Shown piece by piece: positions 34,741 to 43,570 of a stretch of DNA of 64,000 bases. The position numbers and the translations under genes are program-made. Source of the stretch: Clostridiaceae bacterium M8S5. Its GTDB lineage: Bacteria; Bacillota; Clostridia; Tissierellales; MCWD3. Under the pieces are notes generated by a model, which was not told where the DNA came from, ran no database searches, and saw only the letters and a program-made list of their open reading frames with translations. Positions within the stretch are counted from its first letter, which is position 1, and each line of letters opens with the position of its first letter. Location of the stretch: positions 620,001-684,000 of the forward strand of contig CP118523.1 in assembly GCA_029227815.1 (NCBI GenBank), read 5' to 3'.

Positions 34741-36393
34741 GTGTATTTAAAAAACAAGAAGTTATCAATTTTTTTAGTGTGTGTTTTAATTTTTTCGGCA
34801 ATGAGTTCATATGTTGTAGCTAGTGGAATTAAGATTGAAGAAAACAATAATAAAGTAACTGAGGATTTAGTAAATATAATGACTAAAGCAGAAAATGAAG
34901 AGTTAATACCTGTGATCATAGTATATAAAGAAAATAGATTTGTAGAATCAAATAAAGAAGTAATGATGCTTAAAGATAACAAAAAGATCAAATATCAATA
35001 TAAAAATATTCCTGCAGTAGCGTTGAGTTTAAGTAAAGATGAAATAGAAGAGTTAAAAAAATCTGGATCAATAGAGAATATAGAATATGATACAGAAGTT
35101 CATATGTGTATGGATACAGCAAGAGATTGGTTTGGAACAGAAAAAGCAAGAACTGATTTTGGCTTAGATGGAAATAGAGATGGAAAAGACTCGTATTCAA
35201 AGGATGATGTAGTAATTGCAGTAATAGATACAGGTATAGACGGTAAGCATGTAGACTTGGATGGAGGAAAAGTAATTGGGTGGAAAGATTTTGTAGCTAA
35301 CAAGACTACACCATATGATGATCAAGGACATGGAACTCATTGTGCAGGGATTGCAGCTGGTGAAGGGGATGGAAATGCAAACTATAGAGGAGTAGCTCCA
35401 GGAGCAGCATTGGTTGGGCTTAAAGTTCTTAACAAATATGGCGGAGGAAGCATGAGTGATGTAACTGCAGCCGTTGACTGGTGTATAACAAATAAGGATG
35501 TATATGGGATAGATATAATCAGTATGAGCTTAGGAACATGGGGAAGCTCAAATGGAAATGATTCGGCTTCTTTAGCTGTAAATAAAGCAGTAAAAAATGG
35601 GATAAATGTAGTAGTTGCAGCTGGTAATGCAGGTCCAAAGAAATATACTATTGGATCACCAGGAGCAGCTTCAGATTGTATAACAGTAGGTAATATGATA
35701 GATGTAGGAGAAAAAGGTTATGGATTGTATTATGATTCAAGTAGAGGACCAACAGCTGATGATAGAATTAAGCCAGATATAGTAGCACCAGGAAGATTAA
35801 TAACAGCAGCTAAGACGAATTCAGTTAATGGATATGCAACTATGACAGGGACAAGCATGGCTACACCATTTGTTTCAGGAACAATAGCATTGATGTTAGA
35901 TGCTAATCCAAAACTAACATCAGCAGGGGTTAAAGAGATACTATACAATACAGCAATAGATTGGGGCAAACCAGGTAAAGATATAGAATATGGGCATGGA
36001 AGATTAGATGGATATGAAGCTATAAAATCAGCAGGTAATCTAACAGGCACTAATATAGAAATGCCAGATCATATGTATAAATTAGAAGATATAAACAGTG
36101 GAAAAGAAGATATATACCAATTTAAAGTGAATAGCACAAAATACCCAATAGCAGTAACTTTGATAATAAGTAATTGGACTAATAGTTCAAAAGATTTTGA
36201 TATAGTATTACTAGATCCAAATGGAAAAGAGGTAGCATCTCATAATAGTAGTATAAGGCAGAGAACGTTACTATACAACCCTACAATTACAGGGGATTAT
36301 ATATTAAAAGTAAAAGCAAGCTCGGGAAGTGGTGAATATATTTTTGATTTAAGTTGTGACGGAGAGAATCTTACATTAACTCAAGATCAATAG
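34741..36393 (+). CDS. Secreted subtilisin-like serine protease 2 (S8)
   Basis: 550 residues from GTG 34741, preceded by AAGGAGTG. Same architecture as gene 1: signal peptide (LSIFLVCVLIFSAMSSYVVA), I9 prodomain, catalytic Asp163, His200, Ser372 (GTSMATPF), C-terminal beta domain ending LTLTQDQ. It has its own promoter and terminator, so the three proteases are separate transcription units and could be differentially regulated. Confidence 0.92.
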   Translation: MYLKNKKLSIFLVCVLIFSAMSSYVVASGIKIEENNNKVTEDLVNIMTKAENEELIPVIIVYKENRFVESNKEVMMLKDNKKIKYQYKNIPAVALSLSKDEIEELKKSGSIENIEYDTEVHMCMDTARDWFGTEKARTDFGLDGNRDGKDSYSKDDVVIAVIDTGIDGKHVDLDGGKVIGWKDFVANKTTPYDDQGHGTHCAGIAAGEGDGNANYRGVAPGAALVGLKVLNKYGGGSMSDVTAAVDWCITNKDVYGIDIISMSLGTWGSSNGNDSASLAVNKAVKNGINVVVAAGNAGPKKYTIGSPGAASDCITVGNMIDVGEKGYGLYYDSSRGPTADDRIKPDIVAPGRLITAAKTNSVNGYATMTGTSMATPFVSGTIALMLDANPKLTSAGVKEILYNTAIDWGKPGKDIEYGHGRLDGYEAIKSAGNLTGTNIEMPDHMYKLEDINSGKEDIYQFKVNSTKYPIAVTLIISNWTNSSKDFDIVLLDPNGKEVASHNSSIRQRTLLYNPTITGDYILKVKASSGSGEYIFDLSCDGENLTLTQDQ

Positions 36394-36405
36394 TATTGTA
36401 AAAAT

Positions 36406-36434
36406 AAGAGGTCTAGATGTTAGGCCTCTTTTTT
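36406..36434 (+). terminator. Terminator of subtilisin gene 2
   Basis: AAGAGGTCT / AGGCCTCTT stem (one G-U) with a 7-nt loop, then a T-run. Confidence 0.8.
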
Positions 36435-36487
36435 ATTGGAAATATAAAATAATAATATTAAAATATTACAAAAAATTAAAATAATGG

Positions 36488-36516
36488 TTGACAACTTGTC
36501 CGGATTAATATATATT
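36488..36516 (+). promoter_or_regulatory. Promoter of subtilisin gene 3
   Basis: TTGACA (36488-36493), 17-bp spacer, TATATT (36511-36516). Confidence 0.7.
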
Positions 36517-36596
36517 AAAAGTAAATAAGATACAACAATACATTTACTAAACACATAACTAAATAAACTAAATCATTTACATATGGATAATAATTT

Positions 36597-36624
36597 GAAA
36601 GAGGTGATACCGATGTATCTATAA
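36597..36624 (+). promoter_or_regulatory. Leader RBS with 3-codon minimal ORF, subtilisin gene 3
   Basis: GAAAGAGGTGA then ATG-TAT-CTA-TAA (36613-36624), 88 bp before the real start. Confidence 0.6.
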
Positions 36625-36711
36625 TAGAAGATTATAGATATCAATTTTTTACCTTAGATAAGCCATAGAGATAGTTAATAAATTATAAAATATGTGATGA
36701 GGAGGAGAAAT

Positions 36712-38400
36712 ATGTTTAATAAGAGATTTTTATCAATAGTTATGTGTGTTTTAGTTATTTTTGCTCTTAGTTCATTGGGATTAGCTAACAATGAGCAGGA
36801 AAGAGAAGTAGTTAAACTTTATGACGAAAATGGAGATAAATTGACAGAAAATCTAGCTAGTGCTATGGAAGAGGCTGGTGCAGATGATTTAATTCCTGTA
36901 ATAGTTGTATACAAAGAAGATCAAATGAATGTATTAGACAGTAATAGTGAAGTTGCTAAATTAAAGGCAGACCCTAAGGTTAAGTATGATTTTGAAAACA
37001 TACCTGCAGTAGCACTTGAATTAAGCAAAGCGGAAATAGAAGAACTTAAAGAATCAAATATGATTGAGGGTATAGAGTATGATGCAGAAGTAAAAACTTG
37101 CATGGATAAAGCAAATTATTGGTTTGGAACAGAGAAAGCAAGAACTGATTTTGGCGTTGATGGAAATATGGATGGAAGTAGTAGCTACTCAAAAGATGAT
37201 GTTGTAGTAGCAGTTATAGATACAGGTATAGATGGTAACCATGTTGATTTAGATGGTGGAAAAATAATTGGTTGGAAAGACTTTGTAAACAATCAAACGT
37301 CGCCATATGATGATCAAGGGCATGGAACTCATTGTGCAGGTATAGCAACAGGTGAAGGAGATGGGAATTCAAACTATAAAGGTGTTGCTCCAGGGGCAGC
37401 ATTAGTAGGAGTTAAAGTTCTTGATAAAAATGGATCTGGTAGTATGAGTGATGTAACAGCAGGTATAGACTGGTGCATAACAAACAAAGATGTTTATGGT
37501 ATCAATATTATCAGCTTGAGCCTTGGCTCATCAGGAAGTTCTAATGGTCAAGATGCATCTTCACTAGCATGCAATAAAGCAATGGATAAAGGTATAGCAG
37601 TAGTTGTAGCGGCAGGTAATTCAGGACCTAAGAGCAAAACAGTAGGTTCTCCAGCAGCAGCAAGTAAAGTTATAACCGTAGGTAATATGATAGATGTTGG
37701 GGAGAAAGGATTTGCATTGATATATCATTCAAGTAGAGGACCAACAGCTGATAATAGATTAAAGCCAGATGTTGCAGCTCCTGGAACAAATATAAATGCA
37801 CCTAAAGCAAATTCAACTAATGGTTATGTAAGTTATACAGGAACAAGTATGGCTACTCCATTTACAGCAGGAACAATAGCATTAATGATTGATGCTAATA
37901 CCAATTTAACAACAACTCAAATCAAAGATATTGTAACTTCAACAGCTATAGACTGGGGTAAATCTGGACATGATAACGAATACGGTCATGGAAGATTAGA
38001 TGGATTTGAAGCTATAAAACAAGCAGGTAATTTCTCAGGTACTAATCTAGCTACACCAGATCATATGCATAAAGCAGAAGATTTAGCTGGTACTGGTAAA
38101 ACAGACGTTTATGAATTTACAGTTAACGGAACAAATTATCCTATAGCAATAACATTAATTATACCTGATTGGACAGGTTGGTGGTACTGGGGATCTCCTG
38201 ATTTTGATATTAGTTTAATAGATCCAAGTGGCTCAGTAGTAGCTTCTCAAAATAATGCTACTAGACAAAGAACTATACAATATACACCAACTACTACAGG
38301 AACTTACAAAATAAAAGTAACCAGCGCTAAGGATAAAGGTGATTATTACTTTGATTTAAGTTGCAATGGTAGTAACTTAACAATTACTCAAGATCAATAG
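36712..38400 (+). CDS. Secreted subtilisin-like serine protease 3 (S8)
   Basis: 562 residues from ATG 36712 behind GAGGAGGAG; an in-frame GTG-ATG pair at 36694 overlaps the RBS. Signal peptide RFLSIVMCVLVIFALSSLG. I9 prodomain, then catalytic Asp170, His207, Ser379. The C-terminal domain has a small insertion of Trp-rich sequence (DWTGWWYWGSPDFD) relative to the other two and ends LTITQDQ. Terminator follows. Tandem duplication of an ancestral protease is the simplest origin. Confidence 0.92.
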   Translation: MFNKRFLSIVMCVLVIFALSSLGLANNEQEREVVKLYDENGDKLTENLASAMEEAGADDLIPVIVVYKEDQMNVLDSNSEVAKLKADPKVKYDFENIPAVALELSKAEIEELKESNMIEGIEYDAEVKTCMDKANYWFGTEKARTDFGVDGNMDGSSSYSKDDVVVAVIDTGIDGNHVDLDGGKIIGWKDFVNNQTSPYDDQGHGTHCAGIATGEGDGNSNYKGVAPGAALVGVKVLDKNGSGSMSDVTAGIDWCITNKDVYGINIISLSLGSSGSSNGQDASSLACNKAMDKGIAVVVAAGNSGPKSKTVGSPAAASKVITVGNMIDVGEKGFALIYHSSRGPTADNRLKPDVAAPGTNINAPKANSTNGYVSYTGTSMATPFTAGTIALMIDANTNLTTTQIKDIVTSTAIDWGKSGHDNEYGHGRLDGFEAIKQAGNFSGTNLATPDHMHKAEDLAGTGKTDVYEFTVNGTNYPIAITLIIPDWTGWWYWGSPDFDISLIDPSGSVVASQNNATRQRTIQYTPTTTGTYKIKVTSAKDKGDYYFDLSCNGSNLTITQDQ

Positions 38401-38431
38401 AAGTTTAAATACACCTAATAGCTTCTTATTT

Positions 38432-38472
38432 AAAATGGCTAAGCTCAAAGAAAGAGCTTAGCCATTTTTTTA
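38432..38472 (+). terminator. Strong terminator of subtilisin gene 3
   Basis: AAAATGGCTAAGCTC / GAGCTTAGCCATTTT, 15-bp perfect stem, T-run. Confidence 0.92.
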
Positions 38473-38675
38473 TGGGACAATAGGCTCATATTTTATATTA
38501 GGATTGCAAAAGAAATGTATTAAACCCAGTTATTAACGGTCAAAGAAAAATTAAAATATATTTAAGAAAGTTAAGTAGATCCATGATGTAATATACTAGC
38601 TTGAAATTATCAAACATATATTATAAACTATTACTATGGTATTGGAATATTAATGCAAAAAAGGAGACTTAATTT

Positions 38676-39410
38676 ATGAAAAATTCTTATAATTATGTTT
38701 TGCTAGGGATATGTTCATTAATTTTTGTAGCTATAGTAACTATGGGGACATATATTTATCTAGAAAGTAAAGATAAAGAAAAAAACCATGAAGCAAACGC
38801 AACTAGCATTGATGAAGGAAATCTAAATATTGAGCAAAAAGAAAAGGCTGAAAGAGCTGATAGCAAGGAACCTCAAACACAAAATAATGAGAGTGTTTAT
38901 GATAGTATGTACAAATTATCAGACGAAGAGATAGAAAGTACTATACTACTTGCGAAAGTTAATGATTACGAGAAAAGATTTTTAATTAACAATATCCAAA
39001 AAGGAGAAACATCAGTTACAAAAGCATATTTACAAACGCCGCAGTATAAAATTATGGAGTATTCTAATACTCTATATTTTTGTGAAAAGCCTGTGAATTT
39101 AAATATAATTAAAGAAGAAAAAGGGGTATTATATCCTAAGGATATTATTTCCATAAAGATTGGTTTTGAAAATAATAGTGCAGATTCATACAATGTAGAA
39201 TTGTTTCAAAATAACAAAAAGATGCAAGACAAAGGACTTTTATTTCAATTCAATAAAGAATATAGTATAGTGGTATATAATCCATTATTGTTAGACTTAA
39301 AGCAACAGGGCGAAATAATTATAACTAATAAGTTTGATAATAACAAAAAGGCAAAAATACTTGTAAACTTTAGCGATTATAGCATAAATAATATGATTGC
39401 TTTCAAATAA
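38676..39410 (+). CDS. Membrane-anchored extracytoplasmic protein of unknown function
   Basis: 244 residues. One N-terminal membrane anchor (YVLLGICSLIFVAIVTMGTYIYL) is followed by a charged low-complexity linker (~30-75) and a C-terminal ~165-residue region with beta-strand periodicity and no motif I recognise. Expected topology is a signal anchor with the bulk outside. AAGGAG precedes the ATG. Monocistronic, next to the secreted protease cluster, but nothing proves a connection. Confidence 0.6.
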   Translation: MKNSYNYVLLGICSLIFVAIVTMGTYIYLESKDKEKNHEANATSIDEGNLNIEQKEKAERADSKEPQTQNNESVYDSMYKLSDEEIESTILLAKVNDYEKRFLINNIQKGETSVTKAYLQTPQYKIMEYSNTLYFCEKPVNLNIIKEEKGVLYPKDIISIKIGFENNSADSYNVELFQNNKKMQDKGLLFQFNKEYSIVVYNPLLLDLKQQGEIIITNKFDNNKKAKILVNFSDYSINNMIAFK

Positions 39411-39566
39411 ATAATCTATTTAATATTAGAATACTTTGGTAGATAAGGAGTGTCTCAAGACGGGATAGTCCTTTTATTATATTCTTATACAAGTTATAAA
39501 ATAGTCTTGAAATTGACGTCGCGTAAAACTATATAATAGATATATAATAAAAAAGGATGTGATTAT

Positions 39567-40037
39567 ATGGTGCACTTTAACATTGTAGAAAAAAATGATG
39601 TCGAAATACTAAGGAATATTTCAATAAAAGCTTTTGATGATGATTTAAAGAAATATGGACAATTACCACCTGGAATAAATTCTATAAAGTGGCATACGTC
39701 TAAACTCCATAGTGGTTTGTATTATAAAATAATGATTGATGATATCATAGTTGGTGGCATAAATTTATATGATTTAAAAAATGGACATTTTAGATTAGGT
39801 GCAATTTTTATTTCTCCAGAGTATCAAAATCAAGGAATAGGAACTAAAGCAATAGAATTTATAGAAAAAAAATATAACAAGATAAAAAAATGGACTTTAG
39901 ATACACCTTATTTAAACATAGCTAATCATAGATTTTATGAAAGACATGGTTATAAAAGAATAGGGAAAATAAAACCATCAAAAAATGACGATTTTTACCT
40001 ATATCTATACGAGAAAGAGATAAGTAGTCAAGTGTAA
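39567..40037 (+). CDS. GNAT-family N-acetyltransferase
   Basis: 156 residues with the GNAT core: LGAIFISPEYQNQGIGTKAI is motif A with the Q-x-x-G-I-G acetyl-CoA pyrophosphate loop. The end (HRFYERHGYKRIGK) is the usual 'FYE..GF' motif B. RBS AAGGATGTGA. Acceptor substrate cannot be told. Confidence 0.85.
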   Translation: MVHFNIVEKNDVEILRNISIKAFDDDLKKYGQLPPGINSIKWHTSKLHSGLYYKIMIDDIIVGGINLYDLKNGHFRLGAIFISPEYQNQGIGTKAIEFIEKKYNKIKKWTLDTPYLNIANHRFYERHGYKRIGKIKPSKNDDFYLYLYEKEISSQV

Positions 40038-40052
40038 TAAGAAATACAACAA

Positions 40053-40089
40053 AGAGGTGTATTTTCGAAAATTACACCTCTAGTTTTAT
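40053..40089. terminator. Terminator between the GNAT gene and arcA (convergent)
   Basis: AGAGGTGTA / TACACCTCT stem with T-rich flank on the plus side; it may serve both convergent genes. Confidence 0.65.
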
Positions 40090-40097
40090 TAGTTAAA

Positions 40098-41336
40098 TTA
40101 TAATTTCTCACGAACTAAAGGCATGCTCATACACCTTGGCCCACCGCGACCTCTTGATAGCTCTGAACTAGGCATGACATGTATATTTACTCCATGCTCT
40201 TGTAATAGTTTATTAGTGACGTGATTTCTAGAATAAACTATTACTTCACCTGGAGCTATAGCTAATGTGTTTGAACCATCATTCCATTGCTCTCTAGCAG
40301 AGTCAATAGGGTCACCACCAGCACATCTAATTAGAGTAACACTATCAAGTTCTAAGTATTTTTTAAGAACATCTTCCAAAGCAAGTTGTTCCTTAACAAT
40401 TTTGAGTCCTCCATCACAATTGTTGTCTTTTGTTATAGAAAATACAGTAAGAGGACCTTCTATAGCTGGATGAATAGTAAATTTATCATAGTCAACCATT
40501 GTGAATACAGTATCTAAATGCATGAAAGCTCGTGTTTTTGGTATGTCAAATGCTAGCACAGTTTCAAAGCTTTCATCACTATATAAAATTGACGAAGCAA
40601 ATTTTTCTATAGCACCGGCATCAGTTCTTTCTGATATTCCTATAGCAAGTACCTTGTCACTTAAAACTAATTCATCTCCACCTTCAAGAGATAATTTTTC
40701 TGTTCTATTATACCAAAGTGGGATATTACTATTTTTAAAAGCGGGATGGTATTCAAAAATGTATTTGGCAAATATAGTTTCTCTATTTCTTGTTGTAGTT
40801 CTCATTTGATTTAGAGTAATTCCACGGCCAATAGATGCAAAAGGATCTCTAGTGAAATATAGATTAGGCATTGGATCAAGCACAAAAGGATAATCCGAGG
40901 ATGTCATTTCTTCCAATGAAATAGCTGTGTATTTTTTTAAATCAGTAACTCGTATACCAGCCATCAGTACATCTACTAAATCTCTGTCTTTAAACTGAGA
41001 AAAATATTCTAGCAAACATTTTTTTAATCCTTTACCTCTAACATTGCCTTCTAAAAGGAACTGGTCTAAGAACATATCTTTAACATCACTATTTTTTATT
41101 GATTCTGCTACAAGATTTTCTAAATATAATACCTCAGCACCATTTTCTCTTAGAATATTAGCAAAAGCGTCATGTTCCTTTCGAGCTACCTCTAAATAAG
41201 GTATATCATCAAATAATAATCTTTCCATTAAACTAGGAGTAAGGTTTTCGATTTCTCTACCAGGCCTATGAAGTAAAATGGTTTTTAGTTTTCCTATTTC
41301 AGAGTACACATGTAATTCTCTGTTTTTACAGGTCAA
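40098..41336 (-). CDS. arcA: Arginine deiminase
   Basis: 412 residues, typical ADI length. It hydrolyses arginine to citrulline and ammonia, the first step of the ADI pathway. Signatures: [42 protein letters not shown] and the catalytic Cys402 in GPRCMSMP near the C-terminus. TTG start behind AGGGGGA. No arcB, arcC or antiporter is adjacent, so the gene is uncoupled from the usual operon and may be paired with genes elsewhere. It has its own promoter. Confidence 0.95.
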   Translation of the reverse strand: MTCKNRELHVYSEIGKLKTILLHRPGREIENLTPSLMERLLFDDIPYLEVARKEHDAFANILRENGAEVLYLENLVAESIKNSDVKDMFLDQFLLEGNVRGKGLKKCLLEYFSQFKDRDLVDVLMAGIRVTDLKKYTAISLEEMTSSDYPFVLDPMPNLYFTRDPFASIGRGITLNQMRTTTRNRETIFAKYIFEYHPAFKNSNIPLWYNRTEKLSLEGGDELVLSDKVLAIGISERTDAGAIEKFASSILYSDESFETVLAFDIPKTRAFMHLDTVFTMVDYDKFTIHPAIEGPLTVFSITKDNNCDGGLKIVKEQLALEDVLKKYLELDSVTLIRCAGGDPIDSAREQWNDGSNTLAIAPGEVIVYSRNHVTNKLLQEHGVNIHVMPSSELSRGRGGPRCMSMPLVREKL

Positions 41337-41450
41337 TTAATTTTCCCCCTTATGGTGAATTTTTTATCATATAACATTATAAATATGCGTTCAATCTAAA
41401 TCAAAATTTAAATAATCTATTATTTTAATTAAGACAAATATTTCAGATAG

Positions 41451-41480
41451 ATTATAAATCAAATTGAGATAATTTGTCAA
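41451..41480 (-). promoter_or_regulatory. Promoter of arcA
   Basis: On the minus strand TTGACA (41480-41475), 18-bp spacer, TATAAT (41456-41451), giving a ~105-nt leader. The rest of the 540-bp gap 41337-41876 is AT-rich; a partial ARG-box-like stretch near 41500 is not convincing. Confidence 0.65.
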
Positions 41481-41876
41481 GAAAGAATTATGCATAAAAA
41501 TGAATTATAAGAATAATTATAATACAATGTTATTTTTTATGAATTTGTCAAACCTATAGTGAGTAATAAAACCAAAGCTATCCTGTTTTTAAAAGGCGAT
41601 ATAATTAATATTTATTAATTAAAAATATAATAAATTGTTTTAATAAATATAAAATAAAAACAAAAAATGCTCATATATTACTTATTATCTTAGTTATGAG
41701 TTTTTAATTTTTAGTCAGTGAATATATACTTTAATTATGCAAAAGATATTATAAAAGATAACATTATGATAATATGAGAAAATATATTGCTTGTATATAA
41801 ATTAGTATTAAGATATTATATAGTAGTGTCTAATAATTGATAATAGATAATAATAAACAATAGAAAGGAAAAATGT

Positions 41877-43460
41877 ATGAAAACAACCAAATTTGAGGAA
41901 TTACCCATATCCGAAAAATTACTTAAAGGAATTAAAGATATGGGGTTTGAAGAAGCTACCCCAATTCAAACAAAATCTATACCATATATATTAGAAGGTA
42001 GAGATGTAACCGGGCAAGCACAAACTGGTACAGGAAAGACAGCAGCGTTTGGAATTCCAATACTAGAGAAAATAAATACAAAAGATAAAAGTATACAGTG
42101 TATGGTGATATGTCCTACAAGAGAGCTAGTAATACAAGTAGCAGATGAAATAAGGAAAATGGCAAAATATCTACATGATATAAAAATATTGCCAATATAT
42201 GGAGGACAACCGATACAAAGACAGATAAATGCTCTAAAAAAGAGGCCACAGATAATAATAGGTACTCCTGGTAGAGTTCAAGATCATATGAGAAGAAGAA
42301 CTCTTAAAGTTGGAAACTTACAAATGATAGTACTTGACGAAGCTGATGAAATGCTAAACATGGGATTTAGAGAAGATATTGAAAATATATTAGAAGATAC
42401 TCCAGAAAACAGACAAACAGTTCTTTTCTCAGCAACATTACCAAAGAGCATACTCCAAATAGCAAAAGAATATCAAGAAAATCCCCAAACTGTGAAAGTA
42501 GTGCATAAGAAACTCACAGTTCCAAGTATAGAGCAGTATTATTTCGAAGTTAAAAAGAGTAAAAAGTTAGAAATGTTAACACGATTAATAGATATAAATA
42601 ATCCAAAACTAGCATTAGTATTTTGTAATACAAAGATGAGAGTAGATGAAGTATCAGATCAATTACAAAGTAGAGGATATTTTTCTGATAAATTACATGG
42701 AGATATGAAACAAAGACAAAGAGATAGAGTAATGGGTTTATTTAGAAAAGGTGATATAGAGATATTAGTAGCAACAGATGTAGCGGCTAGAGGAATAGAT
42801 GTAGACGATGTTGAGATGGTTTTTAACTTTGATGTCCCTCAAGATGAAGAATACTATGTTCATAGAATAGGAAGAACAGGGAGAGCTGGTAGACAAGGAG
42901 TAGCTTATACATTTGTTTCGGGTAAAGAAGTTTACAAGCTTAGAGATATACAGAAATACACCAAAACAAAGATAAAAAGACAATCACCACCATCAATTGG
43001 TGATGTAGAAGAAGCAAAAGCAAATGTTATACTAAAGCAAATTAAAGAGGTTATTGAGAATGAAAGTATAACAAGAGAAATAAATTTCATAGAGAAGCTT
43101 TTAGTAGATGAGTACAATACTATTGATGTCGCAGCAGCATTATACAAGATTATTGTTTCTAAAAATAGAAAAGAAAATATTGAAGAAGAGTGCGATTTTG
43201 GGGATACTGGAGCTGAGCCTGGCATGGTTAGATTGTTTATTAATATAGGTAAAAAACATAAAATCAGACCAAAAGATATAGTAGGAGCAATAGCAGGAGA
43301 GTCAGGGTTAGCTGGAGGCTTAGTTGGCGCAATTAACATATATGATAAATTTACATTTGTAGAGGTTCCTAAAGAACATGCAAATAAAGTACTACAAGCT
43401 ATGAAAGACAATAGGATCAAAGGAAAGACAATTAATATAGAGCCTGCTAATAAAAAATAG
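41877..43460 (+). CDS. DEAD-box RNA helicase with DbpA-type RNA-binding domain
   Basis: 527 residues. Q-motif (FEEATPIQTKSIP), Walker A AQTGTGKTA, DEAD (VLDEADEML), SAT (LFSATLP), and motif VI HRIGRTGRAGR. The C-terminal ~75 residues (MVRLFINIGKKHKIRPKDIVGAI ... VEVPKEHANKVLQAM) are the DbpA RNA-binding domain that in Bacillus YxiN/E. coli DbpA targets 23S rRNA hairpin 92. Role in 50S assembly and possibly cold adaptation. A ~390-bp gene-free AT-rich region upstream could hold a long leader. Confidence 0.93.
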   Translation: MKTTKFEELPISEKLLKGIKDMGFEEATPIQTKSIPYILEGRDVTGQAQTGTGKTAAFGIPILEKINTKDKSIQCMVICPTRELVIQVADEIRKMAKYLHDIKILPIYGGQPIQRQINALKKRPQIIIGTPGRVQDHMRRRTLKVGNLQMIVLDEADEMLNMGFREDIENILEDTPENRQTVLFSATLPKSILQIAKEYQENPQTVKVVHKKLTVPSIEQYYFEVKKSKKLEMLTRLIDINNPKLALVFCNTKMRVDEVSDQLQSRGYFSDKLHGDMKQRQRDRVMGLFRKGDIEILVATDVAARGIDVDDVEMVFNFDVPQDEEYYVHRIGRTGRAGRQGVAYTFVSGKEVYKLRDIQKYTKTKIKRQSPPSIGDVEEAKANVILKQIKEVIENESITREINFIEKLLVDEYNTIDVAAALYKIIVSKNRKENIEEECDFGDTGAEPGMVRLFINIGKKHKIRPKDIVGAIAGESGLAGGLVGAINIYDKFTFVEVPKEHANKVLQAMKDNRIKGKTINIEPANKK

Positions 43461-43467
43461 AAATTGG

Positions 43468-43500
43468 GGATGTCGAATAAGACATCCTTAAATATTTTTC
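43468..43500 (+). terminator. Terminator after the helicase gene
   Basis: GGATGTC-GAATAA-GACATCC stem followed by an interrupted T tract. Confidence 0.65.
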
Positions 43501-43570
43501 TTGAAAGAAATAAAATACCATAATATAATTATAACAAAGAAATAAAATTTCATATTAGGAGGAACTATAA

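Noticed and set aside
41490..41530. ARG box for ArgR near arcA
   Set aside because: Only partial TGAAT-type similarity in a very AT-rich stretch and located upstream of the -35; not better than chance.
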